A stretch of DNA of 64,000 bases. It comes from Frigidibacter sp. ROC022. GTDB taxonomy: Bacteria > Pseudomonadota > Alphaproteobacteria > Rhodobacterales > Rhodobacteraceae. Numbering within the stretch: the first letter of the stretch is position 1; each line of letters opens with the position of its first letter. The stretch is from assembly GCF_024723735.1 (NCBI RefSeq), contig NZ_JANQDU010000001.1, forward strand, positions 930,001-994,000, written 5' to 3'. This document shows, in pieces, positions 63,192 to 64,000 of the stretch. The notes beneath the pieces are model-generated. The model saw only the letters and a program-made list of their open reading frames with translations. It had not been told where the DNA came from and did not search any database. The position numbers and the translations under genes were made by a program.

Positions 63192-64000
63192 ATGCCCGTG
63201 AAGAACCGTTTTGCCGAACTGCTCCCGGAAATCACCGCCTGGAGGCGGGACCTGCACGAACATCCGGAACTTCTCTTCGATACCCACCGGACCGCGGCCA
63301 CCGTCGCCGAAAAGCTGCGTGCCTTCGGCTGCGACGAGGTCGTCGAAGGCATCGGCCGCACCGGCGTGGTCGGCGTCATCAAGGGCAGGACCGACACTTC
63401 GGGCAAGGTCATCGGGCTGCGCGCCGACATGGATGCGCTGCCGATCACCGAGGCGACCGGGCTGCCCTATGCCTCGAAGACCCCCGGCGTGATGCATGCC
63501 TGCGGCCATGACGGCCATACCGCGATGCTGCTGGGCGCGGCCAAGTATCTTGCCGAGACCCGCAATTTCGACGGCACCACGCTGGTCATCTTCCAGCCCG
63601 CCGAAGAGGGCGGTGCCGGCGGGCGCGAGATGGTCGATGACGGGTTGATGGACCGCTGGAAGGTCGATGAGGTCTACGGGATGCACAACTGGCCGGGCCG
63701 CCCGGTCGGCAGCTTCTCGATCCGCTCCGGCCCGTTCTTCGCCGCCACCGACCAGTTCGAGATCAGCATCGAGGGCAAGGGCGGCCATGCCGCCAAGCCG
63801 CATGAGACGGTGGACCCGACCGTCGTCGCCAGCCATGTCGTCCTGGCGCTGCAGAGCATCGTCTCGCGCAATGCCGACCCGGTCGAACAGATCGTGGTCT
63901 CGGTCACCTCCTTCGAGACCTCCTCGACGGCCTTCAACGTGATCCCGCAGCGGGTGACGCTGAAGGGCACGATCCGCACCCTGACCAAGCCGATGCGCGA
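63192..64000 (+). CDS. M20 family amidohydrolase, hippurate hydrolase-like (3' truncated)
   Basis: 269 complete codons are visible before the right edge. The protein starts at ATG 63192 (MPVKNRFAELL) and shows WRRDLHEHPEL (about 17-27), the metal-binding RADMDALP (about 76-83), MHACGHDGHTAMLLG (about 100-114), the catalytic-glutamate segment FQPAEEGGAGG (about 136-146) and HNW at about 164-166. It belongs to the M20D family, which cleaves N-acyl amino acids such as hippurate, N-acetyl amino acids or amino acid conjugates. The substrate is open. Confidence 0.9.
   Translation, partial: MPVKNRFAELLPEITAWRRDLHEHPELLFDTHRTAATVAEKLRAFGCDEVVEGIGRTGVVGVIKGRTDTSGKVIGLRADMDALPITEATGLPYASKTPGVMHACGHDGHTAMLLGAAKYLAETRNFDGTTLVIFQPAEEGGAGGREMVDDGLMDRWKVDEVYGMHNWPGRPVGSFSIRSGPFFAATDQFEISIEGKGGHAAKPHETVDPTVVASHVVLALQSIVSRNADPVEQIVVSVTSFETSSTAFNVIPQRVTLKGTIRTLTKPMR

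Overview
The window is high-GC bacterial chromosome that reads as core-genome DNA of an alphaproteobacterium of the order Rhodobacterales (Rhodobacter/Paracoccus relatives). The evidence is the set of genes: the TrgA/TrgB tellurite pair first described in Rhodobacter sphaeroides, the F1F0-ATPase zeta inhibitor known from Paracoccus denitrificans, DUF6477 and DUF6456 proteins, a bactofilin with an M23 peptidase, a VPLPA-like C-terminal sorting signal, and a serine/acid-rich insertion in the S1 domain of RNase E. I see no prophage, integrase, insertion sequence or CRISPR array. Both ends cut through genes: a biotin carboxylase subunit on the left and an M20 amidohydrolase on the right.

Layout. 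1-2475 is the end of a tightly overlapping leucine/isovalerate degradation operon (biotin carboxyl carrier, glutathione S-transferase, HMG-CoA lyase, enoyl-CoA hydratase). 2621-4618 holds prfB and a DUF2189 membrane protein. 4741-8004 (minus) holds bactofilin, M23 peptidase, DUF455 protein and peroxiredoxin. 8157-16930 (plus) holds a giant AsmA-like envelope protein, queA, a YcaD-like MFS carrier, a DUF924 protein and lpd. 16965-22404 (minus) holds a rhodanese behind a probable sulfide-responsive operator, a secreted von Willebrand A protein with nine 89-residue repeats, betaine-homocysteine methyltransferase and the ATPase zeta inhibitor. 22631-31611 (plus) holds purC, purS and purQ, with an alcohol dehydrogenase and a secreted TPR-CHAT protein between purS and purQ, then a DctB/DctD-like two-component pair. 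31612-36193 holds a long rne leader, rne, a TusA-like protein (minus) and CcdA. 36308-40770 (minus) holds a CorC-type protein, an MFS exporter and guaA. 40950-45061 holds a double Usp protein, a non-pyrrolysine MttB-family methyltransferase, DUF6477 and DUF6456 proteins. 45074-46970 (minus) holds two paralogous Lys/Ala-rich helical proteins of unknown function. 47136-55821 holds lipA, an outer-membrane barrel candidate, two c-type cytochromes, a LysR regulator, a 59-residue membrane protein, two Sel1-repeat exported proteins, hpt, a COQ10-like protein, a GNAT acetyltransferase and RidA. 55948-64000 holds tRNA-Gly(CCC), a secreted protein with a sorting-signal-like tail, a LuxR-type regulator, a PLP enzyme, photolyase, trgA-trgB and the amidohydrolase.

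Functional links. Leucine catabolism is represented by consecutive steps. Purine synthesis recurs (purC, purS, purQ, guaA, hpt). Lipoyl chemistry recurs (lpd, lipA). Sulfur relay and one-carbon chemistry recur (rhodanese, TusA-like, CcdA, homocysteine methyltransferase, MttB family). Envelope building is represented by bactofilin-M23, the AsmA-like protein and the outer-membrane candidate.

The least explained items are the paralogous pair at 45074-46970, the repeat-bearing vWA protein, the secreted CHAT protein placed inside a purine operon, the DctD-like regulator lacking the GAFTGA loop, and the ATTC-N8-GAAT operator in front of the rhodanese. None proves a new system. All assignments rest on reading motifs by eye; no database search was run.
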